Shown here: piece after piece, positions 23,797-32,489 of the stretch
How positions within the stretch are numbered: the stretch's first letter is position 1
Layout of the letters: every line of letters begins with the position of its first letter
DNA from: Pseudomonadota bacterium
GTDB taxonomy: Bacteria > Pseudomonadota > Gammaproteobacteria > Pseudomonadales > Pseudomonadaceae
NCBI GenBank assembly: GCA_023431055.1
Contig: JAEYXX010000130.1
Coordinates: 1-37,069 of the forward strand
DNA: 37,069 nt
Direction of reading: 5' to 3'
The notes under the pieces: model-generated
What the model saw: only the letters and a program-made list of their open reading frames with translations
Told to the model about the DNA's origin: nothing
Databases searched by the model: none
Position numbers and translations under genes: made by a program

Positions 23797-26679
23797 TCAA
23801 TCCAGCGGGTGGTCGATCTGCGCGCGTAGCAGTTCGGCGAAGGCGCCAGCCTCTACCGGGCGGCTGATCAGGAAACCCTGGATCTCATCGCAATTCTGGC
23901 TCTTGAGAAAATCCATCTGCGCCTGGGTTTCCACGCCCTCGGCCACCACCTTCAGTTCCAGGCTGTGGGCCATGGCGATGATGGCGCGGGTGATCGCCGC
24001 ATCCTCGCCGACGGGCGACAGGTCGCGGATGAAGGTCTGGTCGATCTTCACGTAATGCACCGGGAAGCGCTTGAGGTAACTGAGCGAGGAATAGCCGGTG
24101 CCAAAGTCGTCGATGGCCAGCTTGACCCCCAGTTCGCGCAGCTGGCGGAAGGTGACGATGACGCTGTCGACGTTGTCCAGCAGCTGGCTTTCGGTCAGCT
24201 CCAGTTCCAGATATTGCGGCGCCAGGCCGGTTTCTTCGAGCACCTGACGCACCAGGCTGGTGAGGTTGCCCTGGCGCAGCTGATGCACCGAGATGTTCAC
24301 CGACACACGGATTTTCGCCAGCCCCTGACGCTGCCATTCACACGCCTGCTGGCAGGCCTGACGCAGCACGAACTCGCCAATCGGTGCGATCAGCCCGGTT
24401 TCCTCGGCCAGACCGATGAACTCGCTCGGCGGCACCATGCCCTGTTGCGGATGGCGCCAGCGCACCAGCGCCTCGGCAGCATTGAGCTGGTCGTCGGCGA
24501 GGTTCAGTTTGGGCTGGTAGAACACCTCCAGCTGGCCTTCGTCGATGGCCTTGCGCAGCTGGTTCTCCAGCTGCAGGCGCTCCAGGGTGCAGGCCTGCAG
24601 GTTATCGGTGAAGAACTGGAAGGTGTTGCCACCCAGGTGCTTGGCATGTTGCACGGCCATGTTGGCCTGGCTGATCAGTGCGCTGATCTCGCGGGCGTAG
24701 TCCGGCAGCAGACTGATGCCCAGCGAGGCACTGATCACCAGCTCGTGCCCGCCGACGGTCATCGGCACGCGCAACTTGGCCAGCAGCCGACTGGCAACCC
24801 GCGCCAGGCTGGAAAGGCTGCCATAGGCATCGAGGATGATGGCAAATTCATCAGCCGACAGCCGCGCGATGCAGTCGGCCTCGGGTACAGTCTGGGTCAG
24901 GCGGCGGCTTATCTGGCGCAGCAACTGGTCCGCCACCTCATGCCCGAGGCTGTCGTTGAGCAGCTTGAAGCGGTCCAGATCGATGTGCACCAGGGCGATG
25001 CTGCGACCGCTCTGCCGCGCGCGCTGGCTGGCCTCATGCAGGCGCTCCTTGAACAGGCTGCGGTTGGCCATGCCGGTGAGTTCGTCGTAGTGCGACAGGT
25101 AGCGCAGACGTTCCTCGGCCTCGCGCCGCGCCGTCAGGTCGGCGAAGAAACCGACGATATGGCTGGGCCGCCCGCTGGTATCACGCACCAGATTGAGCTG
25201 CAGCCATTGCGGGTAGAGCTCGCCGCTCTTGCGCGTCTCGATCAGTTCGCCCTGCCAGGTGCCGTTGCCGTCCAGCTCCTGGCGGATCATCTGGTATTGC
25301 CGGCTCATCTCACGACTGCCGAACAGGCTGGTCACCCTGCGCCCGACCACTTCCTCGCTGCTATAGCCGGTCACCGCGCTGAAGGCGCGGTTGACCGCCA
25401 GCACGCGGTAGTCGGGGTCGAGAATGAAGATGCCTTCGCTGGCCGCCTCGAACACGGTGGCGGCCAGAAGTTGCTGCTGCTCCTGCTGACGCCGCGCGCT
25501 GACGTCACGTCGCGTGCCGAGCATGCGTCGCACACGACCGGCGGCGTCGCGCTCGACGGCGCGGCCACGGTCTTCGACCCAGACCCAGTGGCCATCGACA
25601 TGGCGCACGCGGTACTCGATCTGATAATCCTCGCTGCGCCCCTTGAGATGCTGGACCAGCGCCCGGCGCAGCCGTGGCAGATCGTCCGGGTGCAGACGCG
25701 GGGTCAGGTCGCGCAGCATCACCTGCACCTGCTCCGGCTCCAGGCCGAACAGCTCGCGCAGGTGCGAATGGTGCACCTGGTCGCTGTCCAGATCCCAGTC
25801 CCACAGGCCCAGCTCACTGGCCTCCAGAGCCAGGGCCAGACGCGCCTGGCTCTTGCCCAGGGCGTGGGTCGCCTCGTCCAGTTCCAGCGTGCGCTCGGCC
25901 ACGCGCATTTCCAGCGCGCCATGGGCGCCGCGCAATTCGCGTTCGGCACGACGGCGCTGCTCCACCTCGCGCGCCAGCTCCTCGTTGAGCCCCTCGGCAC
26001 GCTGCTTGGCATGTTCCAGGTTGCTGATCAGCGCCAGGTTGTGAAAACGCTGCAGCAGGCTGCGCTGCACCAGGCGATTGACCTGCCAGGCCACCACCAG
26101 CAGAGCGAGAAACAGAATCACCCCGAGCAAACCCCAGCCGCGTTGCATGCTGTTGTCGGCCAGCAGCAGGAAGGCCGCCGAAGGCACCAGGCAGGGCAAG
26201 GCGAAACTCAGAAAGGCGGACAGGCTGACGGCATAGGCGACGCTGGCCGAAAGAATCGCCGCGGCGATCAGGCCATAGACCAGCGCCTGCTGATAGAACA
26301 CATCGGCCGGCACCAGGACGATCACGGCGAAGGCGAGGGTCAGGCCGGAGGCACCGGCACCGAAGAGGAAGATACGCCGCCAGTAGGGCTCGGCCTGACG
26401 GCTGGGCAGCGCCTGGTTGAAGGCATTCACCTGGGTCAGGCGCAGCAGCACCAGCAACACCACCCAGCCCAGCCAGGCCGCAAGCAATGGCGCACTCTGC
26501 TGACTCCACAGCAAGAGGCTGCAGGCCAGCCCGACCAGCAGCATGAGCAAAGTGGGCAGACGCGAGCCCTGAAACAACAGTCGGGTACGCTCGACGGCAA
26601 TATCCGTGGCGAACTGACGTTCAGCCTGATGCGGGTCCAGCGTCACCTCTTGAACTACGGCGCTAGTCGTGGCGGTCAT
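23797..26679 (-). CDS. Membrane PAS-PAS-GGDEF-EAL protein; GGDEF degenerate, EAL intact
   Basis: A predicted cyclic-di-GMP phosphodiesterase. The 960-residue protein has an N-terminal membrane module of about six helices (residues 35-205) and a coiled coil (about 220-275). Next come a PAS domain (about 283-395, LWDWDLDSDQVHHSHLRELF), a second PAS (about 402-518, GIFILDPDYRVLAVNRAFSA), GGDEF (about 525-690) and EAL (about 705-950). The GGDEF signature reads SADEF at 608-612, lacking both glycines, so cyclase activity is unlikely. The EAL domain keeps EALVRW (736-741), SVNIS, ELTES, DDFGTGYSS (857-865), VKIDQTFI and EGVET (914-918), the set needed for metal-dependent hydrolysis. It is divergent from uvrD, an arrangement I recall in P. 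aeruginosa (PA5442/PA5443). The degenerate GGDEF may sense GTP allosterically, as in some family members. Confidence 0.93.
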   Translation of the reverse strand: MTATTSAVVQEVTLDPHQAERQFATDIAVERTRLLFQGSRLPTLLMLLVGLACSLLLWSQQSAPLLAAWLGWVVLLVLLRLTQVNAFNQALPSRQAEPYWRRIFLFGAGASGLTLAFAVIVLVPADVFYQQALVYGLIAAAILSASVAYAVSLSAFLSFALPCLVPSAAFLLLADNSMQRGWGLLGVILFLALLVVAWQVNRLVQRSLLQRFHNLALISNLEHAKQRAEGLNEELAREVEQRRRAERELRGAHGALEMRVAERTLELDEATHALGKSQARLALALEASELGLWDWDLDSDQVHHSHLRELFGLEPEQVQVMLRDLTPRLHPDDLPRLRRALVQHLKGRSEDYQIEYRVRHVDGHWVWVEDRGRAVERDAAGRVRRMLGTRRDVSARRQQEQQQLLAATVFEAASEGIFILDPDYRVLAVNRAFSAVTGYSSEEVVGRRVTSLFGSREMSRQYQMIRQELDGNGTWQGELIETRKSGELYPQWLQLNLVRDTSGRPSHIVGFFADLTARREAEERLRYLSHYDELTGMANRSLFKERLHEASQRARQSGRSIALVHIDLDRFKLLNDSLGHEVADQLLRQISRRLTQTVPEADCIARLSADEFAIILDAYGSLSSLARVASRLLAKLRVPMTVGGHELVISASLGISLLPDYAREISALISQANMAVQHAKHLGGNTFQFFTDNLQACTLERLQLENQLRKAIDEGQLEVFYQPKLNLADDQLNAAEALVRWRHPQQGMVPPSEFIGLAEETGLIAPIGEFVLRQACQQACEWQRQGLAKIRVSVNISVHQLRQGNLTSLVRQVLEETGLAPQYLELELTESQLLDNVDSVIVTFRQLRELGVKLAIDDFGTGYSSLSYLKRFPVHYVKIDQTFIRDLSPVGEDAAITRAIIAMAHSLELKVVAEGVETQAQMDFLKSQNCDEIQGFLISRPVEAGAFAELLRAQIDHPLD

Positions 26680-26969
26680 AGGCGATGTTCTTGTAATGGT
26701 TGCCTAAGGGTGTGCGAGAGAACTATCGGCGCCCTCAACCCTGACGTCGAGGGAGAATACCCGAGACAGACGCTGTGCCCAACAAAGATGTGGGCAATTT
26801 CACAGCTTGGCGCCCAACTTTTGGTGAGCCCCTATCAGCCATGATGGCCTTTGGCCGCCAGACGCGTACCTCTGCGCCCTGACCTGCCGGTCGTCGGTTA
26901 GATCCAGCCGGTTTCGCCTCACCCAGCCGACGGTTTGCCCTCCCCTGCCGCGCCCCCTAGAATGCCGCG
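26680..26969. other. Divergent intergenic region before uvrD
   Basis: 290 bp between the starts of the GGDEF-EAL gene and uvrD. I see no open frame of quality, no repeat of the families present elsewhere and no CTGT-N8-ACAG LexA box. Promoters for both genes must be here, but I cannot place them with confidence. Confidence 0.6.
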
Positions 26970-29153
26970 ATGCAAAACGACCCCGAACTCCTCCTCGCTT
27001 CGCTCAACGACGCCCAGGTCCAGGCCGTGGCCGCTCCGCTCGGCCGCCAGCTGGTGCTGGCCGGCGCCGGCTCGGGCAAGACCCGCGTGCTGGTGCACCG
27101 CATCGCCTTCCTGATCCAGGCGATGGGCGCCTCGCCTCATTCGATCCTGTCGGTGACCTTTACCAACAAGGCAGCCGCCGAGATGCGCCACCGCATCGAA
27201 CAGATGCTCGGCCACAACCCGGCCGGCATGTGGGTCGGCACCTTCCACGGCCTGGCCCATCGCCTGCTGCGGGCGCACTGGCAGGAAGCCGGGCTGGCCG
27301 AGAACTTCCAGATTCTCGACTCCGACGATCAGCAGCGCCTGATCAAGCGGGTGATTCGCGAGCTGGGCCTGGACGAACAGCGCTGGCCGGCCAAGCAGGC
27401 GCAGTGGTTCATCAACGGGCAGAAAGATGAGGGCTTCCGCCCGCAGCACATCCAGGCCGGCGGTGACCTGTTCCTCGCCACCATGCGCGGCATCTACGAG
27501 GCCTACGAGGCGGCCTGCGCACGCACCGGGGTGATCGACTTCTCCGAGCTGCTGCTGCGCGCCCTCGACCTGTGGCGCGACAAGCCGGGCCTGCTCGAGC
27601 ATTACCAGCGGCGCTTCCGTCATATCCTGGTGGACGAGTTCCAGGACACCAACGCCGTGCAGTACGCCTGGCTGCGCCTGCTGGCCAAGGGCGGCGACAG
27701 CCTGATGGTGGTGGGCGACGACGACCAGTCGATCTACGGCTGGCGCGGCGCGCGCATCGAGAACATCCAGCAGTTCTCCAGCGACTTCCCCGACACCCAG
27801 GTGATCCGCCTGGAGCAGAACTACCGCTCCACCGCCGGCATCCTCAAGGCCGCCAACGCCCTGATCGCCAACAACAACGGGCGCCTCGGCAAGGAGCTGT
27901 GGACCGACGGCGGTGACGGCGAGCCGCTGGCCCTGTACGCGGCCTTCAACGAACACGACGAAGCGCGCTACGTAGTCGAAACCATCGAGGACGCCCTGCG
28001 CAAGGACGGCCTCAAGCGCAGCGAGATCGCCATTCTCTATCGCTCCAACGCCCAGTCACGGGTGTTGGAAGAGGCGCTGCTGCGCGAGCGCATCCCCTAC
28101 CGCATCTACGGCGGCCAGCGCTTCTTCGAGCGCGCCGAGATCAAGAACGCCATGGCCTATCTGCGTCTGCTCGACGGGCGCGGCAACGACGCGGCGCTGG
28201 AGCGCATCGTCAACGTGCCGGCGCGCGGCATCGGCGAGAAGACCATCGAGAGCATCCGCGAGTACGCCCGCGCCCACGACGTACACATGTGGGAGGCGAT
28301 CCGCCTGATGCTGGCCAACAAGGCCCTGCCAGGCCGGGCTGCCAGCGCGCTGGGCGGCTTTATCGAGCTGATCGAAGGCCTGGCCGAGAAGGTCATGGCC
28401 ATGCCCCTCCACCAGATGACCCAGGTGGTCATCGAGCAGAGCGGCCTGCTCGCCTATCACGAGGCGGAAAAGGGCGAGAAGGGCCAGGCCCGGGTGGAGA
28501 ACCTGGAGGAACTGGTCAGCGCCGCGCGCGCCTTCGAGAATGACGAAGACGACGAGCTGACCCCGCTGCAAGCCTTCCTCACCCACGCCTCGCTGGAGGC
28601 CGGGGACACCCAGGCCGCCGAGAACGAGGACAGCATTCAACTGATGACCCTGCACAGCGCCAAGGGCCTGGAATTCCCGCTGGTATTCCTGGTTGGCATG
28701 GAAGAGGGTCTGTTTCCACACAAGATGAGCCTGGAAGAACCGGGCCGACTGGAAGAAGAACGCCGCCTGGCCTATGTCGGCATTACCCGTGCCATGCAGA
28801 AGCTGGTGATCAGCTACGCCGAAACCCGGCGTCTCTACGGTAGCGAGACCTATAACAAGGTGTCGCGCTTCGTCCGCGAAATCCCCGCACCGCTGATTCA
28901 GGAAGTACGCCTCAGCAATAGCGTCAGCCGTCCGGTAAGCACCAGCTCGATGAGCGGTGGCAGCCTGTTCGCCGGCAGCGCCGTGCCGCAGACGCCCTTC
29001 AACCTGGGCCAGCGCGTACGCCACAGTCTGTTCGGCGAGGGCACCATCCTCAATTTCGAGGGGGCCGGCGCACAGGCACGGGTGCAGGTAAATTTTGAAA
29101 ACGAAGGCAGCAAGTGGCTGATGCTGGCGTACGCCAAGCTGGAAGCCGTGTGA
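26970..29153 (+). CDS. uvrD: DNA helicase II
   Basis: A 3'-5' superfamily 1 helicase that removes UvrBC and the incised strand in nucleotide excision repair and acts in mismatch repair. The 727-residue protein has Walker A AGAGSGKTRV (about 31-40), motif Ia SVTFTNKAAAEM, motif Ic GTFHGLAHRLLR, motif II ILVDEFQDTNAVQY, motif III VGDDDQSIYGWRGA, motif IV IRLEQNYRST, motif V TLHSAKGLEFPLVFLVG and motif VI YVGITRAMQKL. The C-terminal UvrD tail, with GQRVRHSLFGEGTILNFEG, matches the Tudor-like RNA polymerase-binding domain. The ATG at 26970 gives the family's usual N-terminus. A MITE-like element begins at the base after its TGA. Confidence 0.97.
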   Translation: MQNDPELLLASLNDAQVQAVAAPLGRQLVLAGAGSGKTRVLVHRIAFLIQAMGASPHSILSVTFTNKAAAEMRHRIEQMLGHNPAGMWVGTFHGLAHRLLRAHWQEAGLAENFQILDSDDQQRLIKRVIRELGLDEQRWPAKQAQWFINGQKDEGFRPQHIQAGGDLFLATMRGIYEAYEAACARTGVIDFSELLLRALDLWRDKPGLLEHYQRRFRHILVDEFQDTNAVQYAWLRLLAKGGDSLMVVGDDDQSIYGWRGARIENIQQFSSDFPDTQVIRLEQNYRSTAGILKAANALIANNNGRLGKELWTDGGDGEPLALYAAFNEHDEARYVVETIEDALRKDGLKRSEIAILYRSNAQSRVLEEALLRERIPYRIYGGQRFFERAEIKNAMAYLRLLDGRGNDAALERIVNVPARGIGEKTIESIREYARAHDVHMWEAIRLMLANKALPGRAASALGGFIELIEGLAEKVMAMPLHQMTQVVIEQSGLLAYHEAEKGEKGQARVENLEELVSAARAFENDEDDELTPLQAFLTHASLEAGDTQAAENEDSIQLMTLHSAKGLEFPLVFLVGMEEGLFPHKMSLEEPGRLEEERRLAYVGITRAMQKLVISYAETRRLYGSETYNKVSRFVREIPAPLIQEVRLSNSVSRPVSTSSMSGGSLFAGSAVPQTPFNLGQRVRHSLFGEGTILNFEGAGAQARVQVNFENEGSKWLMLAYAKLEAV

Positions 29154-29308
29154 AGAGCCTATGCACGATCAGCTGCGCGTTGGCCCTACTGCGTTAATAA
29201 CAGGCTTGGAATGCTCATGTACAAAAGTACAGTCGCCCGCGACTCCGACCGTTCCTCGCCTATTTTTGCCTTGTAGGACTCTAGCTCGCATGCTCGTGAA
29301 TAGGCTCT
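29154..29308. repeat. MITE-like element abutting the uvrD stop codon
   Basis: Terminal inverted repeats of 15 bp with one mismatch: AGAGCCTATGCACGA at 29154-29168 and TCGTGAATAGGCTCT at 29294-29308. Inside are a TGTAC-AAAA-GTACA hairpin and the segments CTGCGTTAATAACAGGCTTG and CGCCTATTTTTGCCTTGTAG. I recall very similar blocks (GCGTTGAAAACAGGCT ... TTTTCGCCTTGTAGGACTC) scattered in other Pseudomonas genomes, so this is probably a non-autonomous mobile repeat. It has no reading frame and fills nearly all of the gap to the next gene. Confidence 0.72.
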
Positions 29309-29336
29309 GAGTACCTACCGTATCTGGAGATAATCG

Positions 29337-30431
29337 ATGAATCGCCGCAATCTGTTCGGCGCCGCTCTGGCGCTGATCGCCGCCATCGGCCTGGTTGGCT
29401 GCAAAGAAGAAAAGGCTGCCAGCGAGCAAGCCGCCGCCAAGCCGGCCGAAACCATCCACTGGAAGATGGTCACCTCCTGGCCGAAGAACTTCCCGGGCCT
29501 GGGCACCGCCGCCGAGCGTCTGGCCGAGCGCATCAACGCCATGAGCGCCGGGCGCCTGACCGTCAAGGTCTACGCCGCTGGTGAGCTGGTTCCCGCCCTG
29601 GAAGTGTTCGATGCCGTCTCCCGCGGCACCGCCGAGATGGGCCACGGTACCCCGTACTACTGGAAGGGCAAGGTCCCGGCTGCGCAGTTCTTCAGCAGCG
29701 TGCCGTTCGGCCTCTCCACCCTGGAAATGAACGCCTGGCTCAGCCACGGCGGTGGCCAGGCGTTGTGGGACGAAACCTACGCGCCCTATGGTGTGAAGCC
29801 GCTGTCCGCCGGCAACACCACCATGCAGATGGGCGGTTGGTTCAACAAGGAAATCAACAGCCTGGACGACATCAAAGGCCTGAAGATCCGCATGCCGGGC
29901 CTCGGCGGCGAAGTCTGGAGCCGTTTGGGTGCGATTACCGTCAACCTGCCGGGCGGCGAGATTTTCACCTCCCTGCAGACCGGTGCCATCGATGCCACCG
30001 ACTGGGTCGGCCCCTATAACGACCTGGCCTTCGGCCTGCACAAGGCTGCCAAGTACAACTACTTCCCGGGCTGGCAGGAGCCGCAGGCGGTGGTCGAGGC
30101 CATGGTCAACCAGAAGGCCTTCGACGCGTTGCCAGCCGACCTGCAAGCCATCGTCGTCGAAGCCGCGCGCGCCGCGACCCTGGACATGATGGACGACTAC
30201 GTGTTCAACAACGCCAAGGCGCTGCAGAGCCTGAAGAGCGAAGGCGTGCAGTTCAAGCGCCTGCCGGACGAGGTGCTGCAAGCCATGCGCGAGCAATCCA
30301 ACCTGGTGCTCGAGTCCCTGGCTGCCGAGAACGATCTCAACGGCCGCATCTGGGCCTCGCAGAAGGCCTTCCTCGAAGAGGCCAGCGCCATGCAGGCGCT
30401 GACCGAGAAAGAGCTGTACAACTGGCGTTAA
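29337..30431 (+). CDS. TRAP transporter solute-binding lipoprotein (TakP-like), copy 1
   Basis: Binds a carboxylate in the periplasm for a TRAP-type transporter. The 364-residue precursor has a lipoprotein signal with lipobox LVGC (Cys22) followed by a charged linker, so it should be membrane-anchored. The DctP-family body includes WKMVTSWPKNFPGLGTAAER, GTPYYWKGKVPAAQFFSSVP, GLKIRMPGLGGEVWSRLGA (the conserved carboxylate-binding Arg) and TGAIDATDWVGPYNDLAFGL. The last of these resembles the 2-oxoacid-binding protein TakP of Rhodobacter. GGAGA precedes the ATG. No DctQ or DctM membrane subunits are encoded here. Copy 2 follows after a repeat; the two are closely similar along their whole length. 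Confidence 0.92.
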   Translation: MNRRNLFGAALALIAAIGLVGCKEEKAASEQAAAKPAETIHWKMVTSWPKNFPGLGTAAERLAERINAMSAGRLTVKVYAAGELVPALEVFDAVSRGTAEMGHGTPYYWKGKVPAAQFFSSVPFGLSTLEMNAWLSHGGGQALWDETYAPYGVKPLSAGNTTMQMGGWFNKEINSLDDIKGLKIRMPGLGGEVWSRLGAITVNLPGGEIFTSLQTGAIDATDWVGPYNDLAFGLHKAAKYNYFPGWQEPQAVVEAMVNQKAFDALPADLQAIVVEAARAATLDMMDDYVFNNAKALQSLKSEGVQFKRLPDEVLQAMREQSNLVLESLAAENDLNGRIWASQKAFLEEASAMQALTEKELYNWR

Positions 30432-30440
30432 GCTGCTGCC

Positions 30441-30533
30441 GCTCCCACAAGGCTTTTTGCCCTTGTGGGAGCGAATTCATTCGCGATGGGGTTGGCGCCG
30501 TACCAGCAGGATCGCGAATGAATTCGCTCCTAC
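30441..30533. repeat. Composite palindromic repeat between the TRAP genes
   Basis: First hairpin: GCTCCCACAAGG (30441-30452) with CCTTGTGGGAGC (30461-30472). Second: GTGGGAGCGAATTCATTCGC (from 30465) with ATCGCGAATGAATTCGCTCC (30511-30530). They share the central GTGGGAGC. The GCGAATTCATTCGCGAT sequence is a familiar Pseudomonas REP type. The structure may separate expression of the two solute-binding protein genes. Confidence 0.85.
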
Positions 30534-30555
30534 AAAAATATCTGGAAGCCATCCC

Positions 30556-31638
30556 ATGCGCTTTTCCACCCTGCTTCTCCTGCCCCTGCTCGCCGTTGGC
30601 CTGATCGGCTGCAAGGACGACTCCGCGCCGGCCGAGCAAGCCGCCGCACCCGCCCAGACCTTCCACTGGAAGATGGTCACCACCTGGCCGAAGAACGCGC
30701 CCGGCACCGGCACCGCCGCCGAACGCCTGGCCGAACGCGTCAACGCCATGAGTGGCGGGCGCCTGACCATCAAGGTCTACGCCGCTGGCGAGCTGGTACC
30801 GGCGCTGGAAGTGTTCGACGCTGTCTCCCGCGGCACCGCCGAGCTGGGCCACGGCACGCCCTACTACTGGAAGGGCAAGGTGCCAGCGGCGCAGTTCTTC
30901 GGTGCGGTGCCTTTCGGTTTGTCCACCCTGGAAATGAACGCCTGGCTCAGCAAGGGCGGTGGTCAGGCGCTGTGGGACGAAGCCTACGCGCCCTTCGGCC
31001 TCAAGCCGCTGACCGCCGGCAACAGCACCATGCAGATGGGTGGCTGGTTCAACAAGGAAATCAACAGCCTGGATGACATCAAGGGCCTGAAGATCCGCAT
31101 GCCGGGCCTCGGCGGCGAAGTGTGGAGCCGCCTTGGTGCGACCACCGTGGTGATGCCTGGCGGCGAGATCTTCACCGCCTTGCAGACCGGTGCCATCGAT
31201 GCGACAGACTGGGTCAGCCCCTACAACGACCTGGCCTTCGGCCTGCACAAGGCAGCCAGGTACTACTACTACCCGGGCTGGCAGGAGCCGCAGTCGGTGC
31301 TCGAGCTGCTGATCAACCAGAAGGCTTACGACGCCCTGCCGGCCGACCTGCAGGCCATCGTCACCGAGGCAGCCCGCGCAGCGACCCAGGACATGATGGA
31401 CGACTACGTCTTCCACAACGCCCTGGCGCTGGACGAGCTGAAGAAGAGCGGCACGCTGCTCAAGCGCTTCCCCGACGAGGTACTGCAGGCCATGCAGCAC
31501 GAGACCGAACAGGTGCTCGGCGACCTGGCGGCGCAGAGCGAACTCAATGGTCGTATCTGGGCCTCGATGCAGGCCTTCCAGGCGCTGGCCACCTCGATGC
31601 ATGCGCTGTCGGAAAAGGAGCTGTACGACTGGCGCTGA
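30556..31638 (+). CDS. TRAP transporter solute-binding lipoprotein (TakP-like), copy 2
   Basis: A tandem paralogue of the preceding gene. The 360-residue precursor has lipobox LIGC (Cys19) and the same family blocks: WKMVTTWPKNAPGTGTAAER, KGKVPAAQFFGAVPFGLSTL, GLKIRMPGLGGEVWSRLGA and TGAIDATDWVSPYNDLAFGL. Most differences are conservative or in the signal, the linker and the C-terminal helices (for example DELKKSGTLLKRFPDEV against QSLKSEGVQFKRLPDEV). The Gly-to-Ser change in WVGPY/WVSPY lies next to the ligand-contacting Trp of TakP and might alter specificity. I use the ATG at 30556, with GGAAG upstream; the longer frame lies in the repeat. Confidence 0.92.
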   Translation: MRFSTLLLLPLLAVGLIGCKDDSAPAEQAAAPAQTFHWKMVTTWPKNAPGTGTAAERLAERVNAMSGGRLTIKVYAAGELVPALEVFDAVSRGTAELGHGTPYYWKGKVPAAQFFGAVPFGLSTLEMNAWLSKGGGQALWDEAYAPFGLKPLTAGNSTMQMGGWFNKEINSLDDIKGLKIRMPGLGGEVWSRLGATTVVMPGGEIFTALQTGAIDATDWVSPYNDLAFGLHKAARYYYYPGWQEPQSVLELLINQKAYDALPADLQAIVTEAARAATQDMMDDYVFHNALALDELKKSGTLLKRFPDEVLQAMQHETEQVLGDLAAQSELNGRIWASMQAFQALATSMHALSEKELYDWR

Positions 31639-31733
31639 GCCTAGCGCACAGCGATTAAATCTATATGCGGAGCCCTCGGGTTCCGTTTGTCGTTCCGGGC
31701 GCCACCTCGTCTGCTGGCGACCATACTTCAGGG

Positions 31734-32315
31734 ATGAAGAAAAAGCCGACCGACCCTGCCCACATCCTCGATACCGCCCTGCAACTGGCCGACATCTGCG
31801 GCTGGGAGCGCCTGCATCTGTTCGAGGTGGCCGCGGCGCTGGAGATCGGCCTGGACGATATCGCCCGCCATTACCGCGACAAGGATGACCTGGTGGAGGC
31901 CTGGTTCGACCGCGCCGACCAGGCCATGCTCGGTTACGCTCGAAATCCCGATTTGCACCATCTGAACGCCGAGCAGCGCCTGGAAGGCTGCCTACAGGCC
32001 TGGCTCGACAGCCTGGCCGCCCATCGCGCAGTGACCGGGCAGATGCTGCTGTACAAGCTCGAACCCGGGCACATTCATCTGCAGGTGCTCGGCCTGATGC
32101 GCATCAGTCGCACCGTGCAGTGGTGGCGCGAAGCGGCCGGGCGGCAGAGCCTGCATTTGCACCGTATCGCCGAAGAAACCCTGCTCACCAATGCCTATCT
32201 GCGCAGCTTCGTGCACTGGTTGCGCCATCCCGAAGAAGACGCAGCAACCTTCCGCGCCTTTCTGCGTGGCCAGTTGCGCTGCGGTCCGCTGCCTCTGCTG
32301 CTGCAACGCCCGTAG
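31734..32315 (+). CDS. TetR-family transcriptional regulator
   Basis: A 193-residue protein. The N-terminal helix-turn-helix runs from about 8 to 55 (ILDTALQLADICGWERLHLF, then AAALEIGLDDIARHYRDKDD), and the rest forms an all-helical ligand-binding and dimer domain with several Trp, His and Leu (TVQWWREAAGRQSLHLH). The recognition helix is somewhat unusual (ALEIGLDDIARHY). The ligand and targets are unknown; it follows the TRAP genes on the same strand after 95 bp and may or may not regulate them. The ATG at 31734 begins MKKKPTDPAHIL; a 23-residue upstream extension is low quality. Its TAG stop lies inside the following REP-like element. Confidence 0.83.
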   Translation: MKKKPTDPAHILDTALQLADICGWERLHLFEVAAALEIGLDDIARHYRDKDDLVEAWFDRADQAMLGYARNPDLHHLNAEQRLEGCLQAWLDSLAAHRAVTGQMLLYKLEPGHIHLQVLGLMRISRTVQWWREAAGRQSLHLHRIAEETLLTNAYLRSFVHWLRHPEEDAATFRAFLRGQLRCGPLPLLLQRP

Positions 32316-32370
32316 CCCGGATGAAATCCGGGCCGTGGTTGCGGGCCTTCCCGGATTGCATCCGGGCCAC
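32312..32370. repeat. REP-like doublet, GTAGCCCGGAT family (copy 3)
   Basis: The left arm GTAGCCCGGATGAAATCCGG and the right arm CCCGGATTGCATCCGGGCCAC face each other. Same family and length as the copies at 2479 and 7036. Bases 32313-32315 are the stop codon of the TetR gene. The following 119 bp to the Tim44-like gene contain no gene and no clear motif. Confidence 0.85.
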
Positions 32371-32489
32371 TCGAACATATTCAGGGTGCTCGCCCTGCAG
32401 GCAAAAGCAGGAAACATTCTGTCACTGGTCATGCCAACCCATGACGGGCAAGATGCCGACCAAGCTTTTCCACAAGAGAGAAAACCGTG

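Noticed and set aside
23965..26844. A 959-codon plus-strand open frame opposite the GGDEF-EAL gene
   Set aside because: Its composition (Gln/His/Ala-rich) is that of a reverse-complement shadow; the minus-strand protein has complete domains.
26680..26969. LexA (SOS) box before uvrD
   Set aside because: No CTGT-N8-ACAG match is visible; the nearest CTGTGCCC lacks a partner half.
29154..29336. tRNA or small RNA gene after uvrD
   Set aside because: The segment is explained by a repeat with terminal inverted repeats; no cloverleaf or clear promoter is seen.
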